Shown here: piece by piece, positions 41,539 through 50,021 of the stretch
Position numbering within the stretch: position 1 is the stretch's first letter
How the letters are laid out: every line of letters starts with the position of its first letter
Assembly: GCF_022179285.1 (NCBI RefSeq)
Contig: NZ_BPQO01000024.1
Span: forward strand, 49,683 to 113,682
DNA from: Methylobacterium hispanicum
GTDB taxonomy: Bacteria; Pseudomonadota; Alphaproteobacteria; Rhizobiales; Beijerinckiaceae
Length of the DNA: 64,000 nt
Reading direction: 5' to 3'
The notes under the pieces: generated by a model
What the model saw: the letters and a program-made list of their open reading frames with translations, nothing else
What the model was told of the DNA's origin: nothing
Databases searched by the model: none
Made by a program: the position numbers and the translations under genes

Positions 41539-41690
41539 CTATTCCTCCCCTCCAGCCTCCATCGCGCGCCCGAGCCGGATCTCCTCCGGCACGGCGGGTG
41601 TCGCCGCCATCCTCTCGCGGATCTCCTCCAGCGAGGCCGGCCGGTAGCCACATCGGTCCACGCCCACGTCGCAGCTTTGAGAGGTGTCCG
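41539..41690 (-). pseudogene. C-terminal relic of a metallophosphoesterase
   Basis: Translates to PDTSQSCDVGVDRCGYRPAS then LEEIRERMAATPAVPEEIRL, closely matching the C-terminus of the intact enzyme at 28446 (PDTRQSCDVGVDRWQYRPAS). Everything upstream is missing where the IS21-type sequence begins, so the gene was cut by that insertion. The divergence shows it is a second gene copy, not a recent duplicate. Confidence 0.7.
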
Positions 41691-41962
41691 GCACGATTGC
41701 GCGCATCCGGCGCGAGTTCTTCACCCGCGGTCGCTCGATCAAGGACATCGTCCGCGATCTGCACGTCTCGCGCAACACGGTCCGGAAGGTCATTCGGTCG
41801 GGGGCCACCGCCTTCGCCTACGAGCGTGAGGTGCAGCCTCTGCCCAAGCTCGGGCCGTGGCGCGAAGATCTCGATCGGATGTTGACCACCAACGCCGGCA
41901 GGTCAGCCCGCGAGCAACTAACGCCGATCCGGATCTACGAGGTGCTGCGCGGACTCGGCTAG
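41684..41962 (+). pseudogene. IS21-family transposase (IstA) N-terminal fragment
   Basis: IARIRREFFTRGRSIKDIVR then DLHVSRNTVRKVIRSG is the IstA HTH. EREVQPLPKLGPWREDLDRM and LTPIRIYEVLRGLG match the conserved start of IS21-type transposases, after which the frame ends prematurely at about residue 92 of an expected ~400-500. No IstB partner follows. Dead remnant. Confidence 0.8.
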
Positions 41963-41964
41963 AG

Positions 41965-42484
41965 CCGCCACTGTATTAAGCCATCGCGACGTCTCCCTCA
42001 TCGTCCGCCTGCCGACCTACAGGCCCACAAGAGCAGGGGCCTGCCCGTCGTGCACGACCGAACAGCCGACATGCTAACTCCTGACCCATAGCAGGCTTTC
42101 AATTGTGCCGACCCAGATGTCCGCTCGTTACGAAGAAGCGGACCTGTCTGCGGCGGCCATGACATCAGCAGGTTGGGGCAAATTGACGAACGTCTCCGAG
42201 CCTGCGACGAGAGCCGCGTCCGCCGTGGGATAAAGGCTTGGCGCCATCGGGACTCGCGCAACTCACGGCTAGTGATAGGCAGTCGATCTGAGCGGGTCGC
42301 ATGCCCTGAACGGCCTCGTTTCCTTGGTTCCACGTGCGTAGGAACCTGACGGCCCAGGTGTATTGACCACCTACATCTGGTGCGAGGCGCCGCCGGAGCG
42401 CCGCGAGACGTATGTGCTGGTGCCGAAGGCCTTCGTCCGCTCTAGTTCACTCGTGGGGCACAAGCCCCACGGGGCGCCGAATCG
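41965..42484. other. 520-bp decayed region, no intact gene
   Basis: No credible complete ORF. A short plus-strand stretch near 42361-42450 translates to TTYIWCEAPPERRETYVLVP (then KAFVRS) and looks like a gene remnant with neither start nor stop. A hairpin CGTGGGGC-acaa-GCCCCACG sits at 42452-42471, 13 bp before the next gene. Likely the scar zone at the right side of the mobile region. Confidence 0.5.
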
Positions 42485-43291
42485 ATGCCAGACCACAATC
42501 CGCTGCTGAGGAAGCTCGCCGCCCTGTCGCCGTTATCGGACGAGGACCGACGCCACTTGGCGCAGGTCGCCGCCCACCCCGTCGCGGTCCCCGCCAGGAC
42601 GGACTTGATCCGCGAGGGTGACACGCCGCGGGGCGTGTTCCTCGTCCTCGAAGGCATGGCTTGCCGCTACAAGATCCTGCCGGACGGAACCCGGCAGGTG
42701 CTCGCCTTCCTCATCCCTGGCGACTTGTGCGACTTAGACGTCTCCTTGCTCAACGCGATGGACCACGCCATCGGCACGCTGTCCCCCTGTTGCGTGGCGC
42801 ACATCCCGACCCGGACGGTGGGGGACCTGCTCGACGGCCATCCCGGCATCGCCCGGGCCATGCGCCTCGCTGCCCTGGTCGAGGCCGCGACGGCGCGGCA
42901 GTGGCTCGTGAACGTCGGCCGGCGCTCCTGCGAGCGGCGCCTCGCCCACATCCTGTGCGAGATGCTGGTGCGGCTCCGGTCCGTGGGGCTGGCCTCCGAC
43001 GTGGGGTACGACCTCCTACTCACGCAGGTCGACCTCGCCGACGCGACCGGGATGACGTCCGTCCACGTCAACCGGTCCCTGCAGTCGCTGCGGAAACGGG
43101 GGCTGATCGAGATCCGGGGCCGCCGCGTCGTCATCCCGGACTTGGCAGCCCTGGAGGCGGCGGCTGATTTCGACTCGGGATACCTGCACCGCGCTACGCC
43201 CGACCCCCGACCGGACCCCGGGCTGCGCGGAACTGCCCTCCCGGACGCCGCCGCCCTCCGGGATGCAGTCCCGCCCGAGGCAAGGGCCTAG
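42485..43291 (+). CDS. Crp/Fnr-family transcriptional regulator, 268 aa
   Basis: cNMP-fold with GDTPRGVFLVLEGMACRYKI and FLIPGDLCDLDVSLLNAMDH; winged helix with LLTQVDLADATGMTSVHVNR. Closely parallels the regulator at 24937 (GDLCD, MDHAI, RRLAH, LADATG.T.VHVNR shared) but carries an extra ~25-residue Pro/Asp-rich C-terminal tail. Weak ribosome site; a hairpin lies just upstream. Convergent with the hybrid kinase. Confidence 0.88.
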   Translation: MPDHNPLLRKLAALSPLSDEDRRHLAQVAAHPVAVPARTDLIREGDTPRGVFLVLEGMACRYKILPDGTRQVLAFLIPGDLCDLDVSLLNAMDHAIGTLSPCCVAHIPTRTVGDLLDGHPGIARAMRLAALVEAATARQWLVNVGRRSCERRLAHILCEMLVRLRSVGLASDVGYDLLLTQVDLADATGMTSVHVNRSLQSLRKRGLIEIRGRRVVIPDLAALEAAADFDSGYLHRATPDPRPDPGLRGTALPDAAALRDAVPPEARA

Positions 43292-43301
43292 CCGTCCGGC
43301 G

Positions 43302-45353
43302 TCAGCGCTCCCCACCCCCGAGCACCAGCCGCAGCGAGCGAGCGAGCTCGTCGCGGCGGTAGGGCTTGTTGAGCACCGGGAGCTCGCCGCGCCCGATGAC
43401 CTGCCCCTCGTCGAGGTTGGCCACGTAGCCCGAGGTGAGCAGCACCTTGACGCCGGGCCGGAGCCGCTGCGCCTCGACCGCGAGCTGCGACCCGTTCATG
43501 CCGCCGGGCATCACCACGTCCGAGAACAGGATGTCGATACGCTTCACACCCGTGAGGTGCCCCAGCGCCTCGGCGGCGTTGCGGGCGACGACGACCCGGT
43601 AGCGCAGTTCCTCCAGGCTCTCGGTCGCCATGGCGAGCACCTGCTCGTCGTCCTCGACCAGCAGCACCGTCTCGCCCTCGCCGGCGCGGCGCAACGGGAT
43701 GGCCGCGGCCGGGCCCGTGCCGACCTCCTCGCCCGCAGGGTCGGCCGAGCGCGGGAAGTACAGGCTCACCGTCGTGCCTGCACCGACCACGGAATCGATG
43801 TGAGCGAACCCTCCGGCGCTGCGCGTGAAGCCGTAGACCTGGCTCAATCCGAGCCCGGTGCCCTTGCCCACTTCCTTGGTGGTGAAGAACGGCTCGAACA
43901 CGCGCTGGAGCTTGTCGGGCGGGATGCCGCTCCCGGTGTCGGTCACCGAGACCACGATGTAGGGCCCGGGCGGCACGCCCCTGTCGGCGACGGCCGCCGT
44001 GTCGAGGCGGGCGTTGCGGCTCGTCATTGCGATGCGGGCGTGCCCGTCCCGCCCCTCCATCGCGTCGCGCGCGTTCACGATCAGGTTCAGCACCGCCGCC
44101 TCGAACTGCGCCGGGTCGATGCGGATCGGATCGAGGGCCGGGTCGAGGTCGAAGGCGAGCTCGACGGCCCCGCCCGCCGCGCGCTCGGCCAGCGGCTTGA
44201 AGTCGAGCAGCAGCCGGTTCGGGTTGAGGGTCTGGGGCCGCAGCATCTGCCGGCGCGAGAAGGCCAGGAGCTGCTGGGTCAGCTGCTCGCCGCGACGGGC
44301 CGCCCCCATGGCCGCCTCGGCCAGGCGCTTGACGCGGTCGACCTGCTCGGGCCGGCGCAGCATCATGTCGAGGCCGCCGACGATGACGGTGAGCAGGTTG
44401 TTGAAGTCGTGCGCCACGCCGCCGGTCAACTGACCGATGGCCTCCATCTTCTGGGCCTGGCGCAGCGCCTCCTCGGTGAGCCGCTGGTCGCTCCGATCCA
44501 TCAGGATGCCGGCGATGCGCAAGGGCGCGCCGGAGGCGTCGCGCTTGATCCGGCCCTGCAGGGCGATCCACCGGATGGCCCCGTCGACGCGCCGGACGCG
44601 GCATTCGAGGTCGAGCGCGTTGGTCTCCAAGGTCGCCGCGAAAGCGCGCTCGGCGATGCCGCGGTCCTCCTCGACGATGTGGTCGAGGAGGACCTGCCGG
44701 TCCCAGGCGGGCCCTTCACCCGCGTAGCCGAAGACGGCGTCGTAGCGCGGCGAGCGACGCGAAACTCCGGTGACGTAGTCGAGGTCCCACGAGGCCATGC
44801 CGGCGGCGTCGAGCGCGAAGGCCAGGGTCTCGTGAGCGGCCTCGACCTCGCGCGTCCGCTCGGCCACGCGCCGCTCCAGGTCCTCGTTGGAGCGTCGGAG
44901 CTGCTCCTGGGCGCGCTCGCGTTCCAGGAGGTACTCGCGGGCCTGGTACTGGCGGCGGCGCGCCCGCAGGGCCGAGGCCGCGGCGCTCGCCAGCGTCTCG
45001 GCGTTCACCGGGCGCTCCAGCAGGACGACGTTGCCGAGCCGTGCGAGCAGGCGCGCGGCGCGCTCCGGGCGGCGCCCGGCCTGGCGCGTCGCCAGCACGA
45101 TGAAGGGGAAGTCCGACCACGCCGGCTGAGCGTCCAGCCAAGCGAACAGGGCATCCAGGTCGCCGTCCAGCGCCTCCTCGGTGACGAGCGCCGCGCCGGC
45201 GCCGGCAGCCAACCCGTCCAGCAACGCCGCCATGTCCGGGCACGGCTCGGTCCCCGTGCCCGCCTGGGCGAGCACCTGCCCCGTGACGGCAGCGTCGCGT
45301 CCGCGCGGCGCGAGGATGAGGACGCGCTCCTCGTCCGCGATGGAAACGCTCAC
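43302..45353 (-). CDS. Hybrid histidine kinase with pseudo-receiver, PAS, HisKA, HATPase and receiver domains, 683 aa
   Basis: Order: receiver-like domain without the phospho-Asp (~8-130), coiled coil (~135-175), PAS_3 (~180-290), HisKA with phospho-His in GGVAHDFNNLLTVIVG (~315), HATPase with NARDAM, DTGSGIPPDKL, FEPFFTTKEVGKGTGLGL (~400-540), and a C-terminal receiver with Asp in ILFSDVVMPGGMNG (~610) and Lys in NKPYRRDEL. Its start overlaps the KaiC-like gene stop by 4 bp: kinase and ATPase are made together, suggesting a KaiC-controlled phosphorelay. Confidence 0.92.
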   Translation of the reverse strand: MSVSIADEERVLILAPRGRDAAVTGQVLAQAGTGTEPCPDMAALLDGLAAGAGAALVTEEALDGDLDALFAWLDAQPAWSDFPFIVLATRQAGRRPERAARLLARLGNVVLLERPVNAETLASAAASALRARRRQYQAREYLLERERAQEQLRRSNEDLERRVAERTREVEAAHETLAFALDAAGMASWDLDYVTGVSRRSPRYDAVFGYAGEGPAWDRQVLLDHIVEEDRGIAERAFAATLETNALDLECRVRRVDGAIRWIALQGRIKRDASGAPLRIAGILMDRSDQRLTEEALRQAQKMEAIGQLTGGVAHDFNNLLTVIVGGLDMMLRRPEQVDRVKRLAEAAMGAARRGEQLTQQLLAFSRRQMLRPQTLNPNRLLLDFKPLAERAAGGAVELAFDLDPALDPIRIDPAQFEAAVLNLIVNARDAMEGRDGHARIAMTSRNARLDTAAVADRGVPPGPYIVVSVTDTGSGIPPDKLQRVFEPFFTTKEVGKGTGLGLSQVYGFTRSAGGFAHIDSVVGAGTTVSLYFPRSADPAGEEVGTGPAAAIPLRRAGEGETVLLVEDDEQVLAMATESLEELRYRVVVARNAAEALGHLTGVKRIDILFSDVVMPGGMNGSQLAVEAQRLRPGVKVLLTSGYVANLDEGQVIGRGELPVLNKPYRRDELARSLRLVLGGGER

Positions 45354-46870
45354 GCCTCGTCGCCCGGAACCGCCTGGCCCGTCAGCATCGCGACCTCGCC
45401 CCGGTAGGCCGGCAGGCCGGTGAGCACGCCTTCGAAGTCGGAGAGCGCCTTGCCGACCTGCATGCCGCCCCCGGAGAAGCGCAACTCGCGGATGGTGCGC
45501 TCGTGCGCGTTGACCCGGCTTTTCACCACCGAGAGCGCCGTGCGGATCTGACCCTTGGCCTCGAAGAAGCGGAACAGCAGGATGCAGTCGCTCAGGTAGC
45601 TCAGGTCGACGTCCGTGCGGACCTCGCCAATGACCCCGTGCTGGCCGAGCACCAGCAGCGTGGTGACACCCTGCTGGTTCAGGTAGCTCAGGAGTTCGTG
45701 CATCTGCAGGATGAGGTACTCCTCGCCCGGCATCGCGTGCAGGTAGGCGTTCAAGCTGTCGATGACCACGAAGGCCGACCCGCGCTCCTCGACCGCATGC
45801 CTGGCCATCGTCGCGAACTCGCCCGGCGAGACCTCGGCCGGGTCGATCTGCGTGATGGTCAGCCGGCCGGCCTCGACGTGCGGCCGCAGGTCCATGCCCA
45901 GCGTGGCGCAGCGGGCCATCAGCGTCGCCAGCCCCTCGTCGAACAGGTAGTAGGTCGCGCTCTCGCCGCGCTCCAGCGCCGCCACCATGAAGCGGACCGC
46001 GGTGGTTGTCTTGCCGACGCCCGAGGGCCCGAGCAGCAGGGTGTTGGTCCCGGGCACGAGGCCGCCGCCGAGCAGCAGGTCGAGCTCGGCCGATCCGGTG
46101 GACTTGCCCGCCGGGTCGAAGTCGGCGTGGTGCTCGGCCGCCACCAGGCGCGGGAATACCTGGATGCCGCCGGTCTCCAGCACCAAGTCGTGGTAGCCGC
46201 CGCGGAACTTGATGCCGCGCATCTTCACGATGCGCAGGCGGCGGCGTTCGGAGCCGTACTCGCGCGGCATCTGGTCCAGCGACACCACCCCGTGGGCGAT
46301 GCTGTGGAGCTGGACGTCGCCGGTCTCCGAGGTCTTGTCGTCCAGCATCAGCACCGTGCAGGCGCGCTTGGCGAAGAAGCGCTTGAGGGCCAGGATCTGG
46401 CGCCGGTAGCGCAGGGGGTTCTGTGCCAGAAGCCGCAGCTCGGACAGGCTGTCGAACACCACCCGGTCGGGTTTGGTCTTGTCGACCCGGGCGATGACCT
46501 CGCGCACCGTCTCGCCGAGCTCGATCTCGGACGGGTGCAGGATCGACTGCTCGCCGTCCGGGTCCAGGCCGTCCTCGTCGACGAGTTCGTGGACGTTGAT
46601 GCCGTCGAGGGCCCAGCCGTGGGTCGCCGCGGCGGCGCGAAGCTCCTCCGTGGTCTCGGACAGGGTGACGTAAAGGGCGCGCTCGCCGCGGGCCATGCCC
46701 TCCCGCAGGTACTGCAGCGCCAGCGTCGTCTTGCCGGTCCCAGGCGTGCCCTCCAGCAGGTAGAGCCGGCTTGGCGTCAGGCCCCCGCAGAGCACGTCGT
46801 CCAGGCCGGGCACCCCGGTCGAGATCCTCGCCCCCTCCGCGGGGGGCGTGCTGGGCGTCGCGTCGGTCAT
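45350..46870 (-). CDS. KaiC-like dual RecA-domain ATPase, 506 aa
   Basis: Two KaiC domains: the first (~15-250) begins STGVPGLDDVLCGGLTPSRL with Walker A EGTPGTGKTTLAL and Walker B region DRVVFDSLSELR. The second (~260-480) has STGSAELDLLLGGGLVPGTN, GPSGVGKTTTAV and AFVVIDSLNAYLHAM. Glutamates ETTEEL after strand 3 fit the KaiC ATPase centre. Length is near cyanobacterial KaiC (519). No kaiA or kaiB gene is nearby. ATG 46870 was chosen because the long N-terminal extension to 47272 is not coding-like. Confidence 0.92.
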   Translation of the reverse strand: MTDATPSTPPAEGARISTGVPGLDDVLCGGLTPSRLYLLEGTPGTGKTTLALQYLREGMARGERALYVTLSETTEELRAAAATHGWALDGINVHELVDEDGLDPDGEQSILHPSEIELGETVREVIARVDKTKPDRVVFDSLSELRLLAQNPLRYRRQILALKRFFAKRACTVLMLDDKTSETGDVQLHSIAHGVVSLDQMPREYGSERRRLRIVKMRGIKFRGGYHDLVLETGGIQVFPRLVAAEHHADFDPAGKSTGSAELDLLLGGGLVPGTNTLLLGPSGVGKTTTAVRFMVAALERGESATYYLFDEGLATLMARCATLGMDLRPHVEAGRLTITQIDPAEVSPGEFATMARHAVEERGSAFVVIDSLNAYLHAMPGEEYLILQMHELLSYLNQQGVTTLLVLGQHGVIGEVRTDVDLSYLSDCILLFRFFEAKGQIRTALSVVKSRVNAHERTIRELRFSGGGMQVGKALSDFEGVLTGLPAYRGEVAMLTGQAVPGDEA

Positions 46871-47036
46871 CGGCTCGGTCGGTCTCTGCGGCGGGGGGGC
46901 AGCCCGGCCGGTACGGTAGCGGTCGGCCAAGCCCTTGTCAGCGCCCGCGCCGCCGCATGGTGGGGATCCCGGGAAGCGTAACGCGTCACGGGTGGCGTCC
47001 CCCGTTACGCGGCTCCCGCGGAGTCGACCTTCAGAC

Positions 47037-47061
47037 GGAACGAGGGGTCCTCGGCGGCATT
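47037..47061 (+). promoter_or_regulatory. EcfG-like promoter (GGAAC-N16-CATT)
   Basis: Perfect -35 GGAAC (47037-47041) and -10 CATT (47058-47061, one mismatch to CGTT), 16-bp spacer, 25 bp before the ATG of the DUF2945 gene, a typical stress-induced type. Confidence 0.5.
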
Positions 47062-47086
47062 GCCTCCTGAACCAGGGAGACGCGCG

Positions 47087-47299
47087 ATGACAGGCAAGAG
47101 CCTCAAGGCAGGCGACAAAGTGAAGTGGGACAGCGCCGGCGGTACGACCCAGGGCACGGTCGTCAAGAAGGAGACCGGCACGACCAAGGTGAAGGGCCAC
47201 ACCGCCAAGGCGTCCAAGGCCGAGCCCCAGTACCGCGTGAAAAGTGCTAAGTCCGGCAAGGAGGCCGTGCACAAGGCCGACGAACTCAAGAAGGCGTGA
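47087..47299 (+). CDS. DUF2945 (TUDOR-like, hypervirulence-associated) small protein, 70 aa
   Basis: MTGKSLKAGDKVKWDSAGGT then TQGTVVKKETGTTKVKGHTA: a single basic SH3/Tudor-like barrel characteristic of DUF2945. Family members are induced in stationary phase and stress; mechanism unknown. AGGGAGA ribosome site; EcfG-like promoter upstream. Divergent from the KaiC operon. Confidence 0.88.
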   Translation: MTGKSLKAGDKVKWDSAGGTTQGTVVKKETGTTKVKGHTAKASKAEPQYRVKSAKSGKEAVHKADELKKA

Positions 47300-47330
47300 C
47301 GCGCGTCCGCACCGCCTGGGCGCGACGGCC

Positions 47331-47900
47331 TCACGTCATCCTGGAGAGCGCGTCCTCACCATTGAACCTGCGATGCAGGAAGGCCATGGCGACGTGGCCG
47401 ACCAGCACCGCTAGGAGCGTGAAGGCCAGCCAGTGATGGAGCAGGTCGCCTGGAGCGACCATCCAGGCGACCTTGTCGTCGCGTCCGGGCATCAACAGGA
47501 TGCCGTAGGGCGTGAACGGCTTGCCCGACCCGTACTGCCGCAGCAGCGCGATGCCCGGCACGATGACCATCAGCGCGTAGATGAGAAGGTGGCCGGCCAC
47601 GGCGGCACGGCCCAGGCGCCCCGGATGCGGCGGGCGCCGGGTTAGGTTCGCCAGTCCCCAGGCCCCGCGCAGCAGCACGAGCGCGAACAGGGTGAAGCCC
47701 AGGGTGAAGTGGCTGCCGCCGACCAAACGCGTCACCGCGTTGTCGCCGGTAGCGACGTAGAGCAGGGCGCCGGCGAACTGCCAGGCGAAGAGCGCCGCCA
47801 TCAGCCAGTGGAAGCCGCGGCTGACGCGGCCGTAGCGCCGCGGCGTGTCGAACCACCCGTCCCCGGTGGGGACCGCGTCGCCGCCACCGGGCATGCTCAT
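47331..47900 (-). CDS. Cytochrome b561-family membrane protein, 189 aa
   Basis: Di-haem b-type cytochrome with four membrane helices. Candidate haem histidines are in GFHWLMAALFAWQF, GSHFTLGFTLFAL, GHLLIYALMVIVPG and LHHWLAFTLLAVLVGH. Expected to pass electrons between quinone and a periplasmic or membrane partner. ATG 47900 overlaps the stop of the acyl-CoA dehydrogenase-like gene by 4 bp. Confidence 0.9.
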   Translation of the reverse strand: MSMPGGGDAVPTGDGWFDTPRRYGRVSRGFHWLMAALFAWQFAGALLYVATGDNAVTRLVGGSHFTLGFTLFALVLLRGAWGLANLTRRPPHPGRLGRAAVAGHLLIYALMVIVPGIALLRQYGSGKPFTPYGILLMPGRDDKVAWMVAPGDLLHHWLAFTLLAVLVGHVAMAFLHRRFNGEDALSRMT

Positions 47901-49045
47901 GCCGCCGCCCCGTCCCACAGGTCCCCAGCCCTGCCGCCGGCGCGAAGGATCTCCTCGGCGGCCGCGGTGAGGGCCCGGTCCGGTCCGGGCTGGCGCAGGT
48001 AGGTGGCGAGGTCGCGCGACAGCCGCTCCAGAGCGTGGGGCCGTAGGAATCCCTGTAGGCCGACCGAGCGCTGGGCCAGCTGCAGCACGTCGAGCCCGGC
48101 CCGCTCCACGGCGAGCCGCGCCAGGTTGACGAGGGCGACGACGCGCTCAGGCGGCAGGGCGGGATCGGAGACCGCCTGAGCGGCGCGTTCCACCCAGAGC
48201 CGGGCTCCCTCAACCGCGATGGCACCCTCGCCGAGGCGGGCGAGCTGGTGCGGGTCGCCGCCGCGGCCGGTCGCCGCGAGATGCCCCCGCCAAACGTCGA
48301 ACACGGCCTCGATGCCGCCGAGCTGGACCGCCGCGAAGCGCCACGCGCCTCCCGAGAAATCCGGCTGGCGGAAGTAGTCGTCCGGGCCGCCCAGGATGTC
48401 CTCCGCCGCCACCGCGATGCCGGCGAAGTCGAGGGTGCCGGTGGCCGACGCGCGCATGCCGTGGGACCGCCACGCCGACAGGTCGGCCCTGGTCCCAGTC
48501 TTCAGCGGCACGACCAGCATCAGGGTCCCGCTCCCACCCGGGCCCCGGCTCGTCACCAAGGCACGGGTGACGTAGCCCGCGCCCGAGGCGAAGGTCTTCA
48601 CGCCGGCCAGCCGTAGGCCGCCGGCGCCGTCCTCCAGGGTAAGGCCGCCTTCGGGAGGCTCGGTGTTCCAGACGCCGAACAGGTGGCCGTCGCGGGCGTC
48701 GGCGAACAGCCGTTCCCGCTGCTCGGGCCCGCCGTAGAGGGCGACGAGTTGCAGCGCGTTGACGTGCCCCTCGTAGAGGCGCCCGAGCGCCAGGCTGCCG
48801 TAGCCCACCAGCCGCAGCACCGCGGCAAGCCTGCGGGCGCCCGGCTCCTCACCCAGGCCGGCGCCCCCAGCCATGGACGGGACCGGCGCCGCGAGCAGCC
48901 CCAGGCGGGCGAGGTCGGCGACGTCCTCGGCCGGGAAGCCCTGGTCGCGGTCCTGGTCGGCGGCCCGCATGGCCGCCGTCGCCGCCACCTGCCGGGCGGC
49001 CGCGACCGCATCGTAGGCAAGGGCCAGCGGGGTTACCTGGTCCAT
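47897..49045 (-). CDS. Acyl-CoA dehydrogenase-like flavoprotein, 382 aa
   Basis: N-terminal helical domain with FPAEDVADLARLGLLAAPVP, central beta domain (GVWNTEPPEGGLTLEDGAGG, LRLAGVKTFASGAGYVTRAL), and C-terminal four-helix domain ending LRPHALERLSRDLATYLRQP. The fold is that of the acyl-CoA dehydrogenase/DszC-type group; the usual catalytic Glu is not obvious, so a monooxygenase-like or non-CoA substrate is possible. Coupled to cytochrome b561 by a 4-bp overlap, an unusual pairing. Confidence 0.82.
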   Translation of the reverse strand: MDQVTPLALAYDAVAAARQVAATAAMRAADQDRDQGFPAEDVADLARLGLLAAPVPSMAGGAGLGEEPGARRLAAVLRLVGYGSLALGRLYEGHVNALQLVALYGGPEQRERLFADARDGHLFGVWNTEPPEGGLTLEDGAGGLRLAGVKTFASGAGYVTRALVTSRGPGGSGTLMLVVPLKTGTRADLSAWRSHGMRASATGTLDFAGIAVAAEDILGGPDDYFRQPDFSGGAWRFAAVQLGGIEAVFDVWRGHLAATGRGGDPHQLARLGEGAIAVEGARLWVERAAQAVSDPALPPERVVALVNLARLAVERAGLDVLQLAQRSVGLQGFLRPHALERLSRDLATYLRQPGPDRALTAAAEEILRAGGRAGDLWDGAAA

Positions 49046-49242
49046 GTTAGTTTGCTCCCCCTGAAGTTACGGCGGAGCTAAGCCCGTCCGGGTGCGTCGA
49101 TCCTGACATGAGGCACACCTCGGCCGTAGGGCGACATATGGTCGTCGGACCGAAAGCTCGTGCATCGGGGTGGCTGGGCCCGTGTCAAACAGTCTGCCTG
49201 AGGAACAGGCTTGGCGCGGCGCTTCCGCCGCAGGGGTGCCCA

Positions 49243-49267
49243 GGAACGGCGCCATCCTGCCCACGTT
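49243..49267 (+). promoter_or_regulatory. EcfG-type promoter, consensus GGAAC-N16-CGTT
   Basis: GGAAC (49243-49247), 16-bp spacer, CGTT (49264-49267): an exact match to the alphaproteobacterial general-stress sigma consensus, 37 bp before the ATG of the DUF892 gene. Confidence 0.72.
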
Positions 49268-49304
49268 GGCCGGCGAACCCACACCGACGAGGAGCCACGA
49301 AGGC

Positions 49305-49817
49305 ATGGCCAGCACGGACATCGGCACGATCTACGCGGGCGCGCTGCGCAACACGCGCGCCCTGGAGCGGCAGGGCCTGGAGCAGATGGAGCGCCAACTC
49401 TCAGGCCTTGAGCGCTACCCGGACTACGCCGCGGTCCTGCGTCGTCACGTCGAGACCACGAAGGGGCAGATCGCCCGCCTCGACCAGGCGCTGGAGGCCG
49501 TCGGGGAGAGCGCCTCGACCCTGAAGGAGACCGCGACCAGCGTCGCCGGCACCATCGGCGCGGCCGTGCACGCCGTGGCGCAGGACGAGACCCTGAAGAA
49601 CCTCTACGCGGGCTACGCCTACCAGTACGACCAGGTCGCCGCCTACCGCTCGCTCGCTGTCATCGCGGAACGAGCGGGCGAGTCCGACAAGGTCGCTGGC
49701 TTCCGCGCGGCAGTCGACGAGGAGACGAAGGCCGCCGAGGAGATCTCAGGGTTGATCGAGCCGGTCACCAAGACCTACCTCGACCTGACGCTCAGCGGTG
49801 CGAAGGCGGATAGCTGA
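49305..49817 (+). CDS. DUF892 ferritin-like stress protein (YciE/YciF family), 170 aa
   Basis: All-helical: TDIGTIYAGALRNTRALERQ, a central Gly/Ala kink, then VAAYRSLAVIAERAGESDKV with Glu residues placed as in the DUF892 di-metal helices. Family members are general-stress proteins in Rhizobiales. ATG 49305 was chosen because GAAGG precedes it and the exact EcfG promoter lies 37 bp upstream; the frame is open from 49170 but would include the promoter. Confidence 0.88.
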   Translation: MASTDIGTIYAGALRNTRALERQGLEQMERQLSGLERYPDYAAVLRRHVETTKGQIARLDQALEAVGESASTLKETATSVAGTIGAAVHAVAQDETLKNLYAGYAYQYDQVAAYRSLAVIAERAGESDKVAGFRAAVDEETKAAEEISGLIEPVTKTYLDLTLSGAKADS

Positions 49818-49829
49818 GGGGCGGGCGCC

Positions 49830-50021
49830 ATGGACGACCCCATGCCGGTCGCCGTCACCGTAGAGGCGTGCGGGGACAGCCACGAGCGCTTCCGCTGGCA
49901 CCTGACCGACGCGGATGGCGTGTCCATCTGCGTCTCGCCCGAACCCTTCGCTACGGCGGAGGACGCCGGAGCGGCCGGGCAGGAGGCGCTCGCTGCGTTC
50001 GGGGCGGTCGCCGGGGCCTGA
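49830..50021 (+). CDS. Small DUF1508-like protein, 63 aa
   Basis: VEACGDSHERFRWHLTDADG then a strand-turn-helix (SPEPFATAEDAGAAGQEALA) fits the short beta-beta-alpha YegP/DUF1508 pattern (RWRLxxxxG...SxExYxxxxxAxxA). 12 bp after the DUF892 stop, so probably co-transcribed from the stress promoter. Confidence 0.65.
   Translation: MDDPMPVAVTVEACGDSHERFRWHLTDADGVSICVSPEPFATAEDAGAAGQEALAAFGAVAGA

Noticed and set aside
41998..42333. 111-aa minus-strand ORF in the decayed region
   Set aside because: No ribosome site, Arg/Ser-rich composition, and it lies in a zone of gene fragments; no supportable product.
25850..43300. CRISPR array or Cas genes in the accessory region
   Set aside because: No regularly spaced repeat/spacer units or Cas-like proteins; the repeats present are paired leaders, hairpins and operators.
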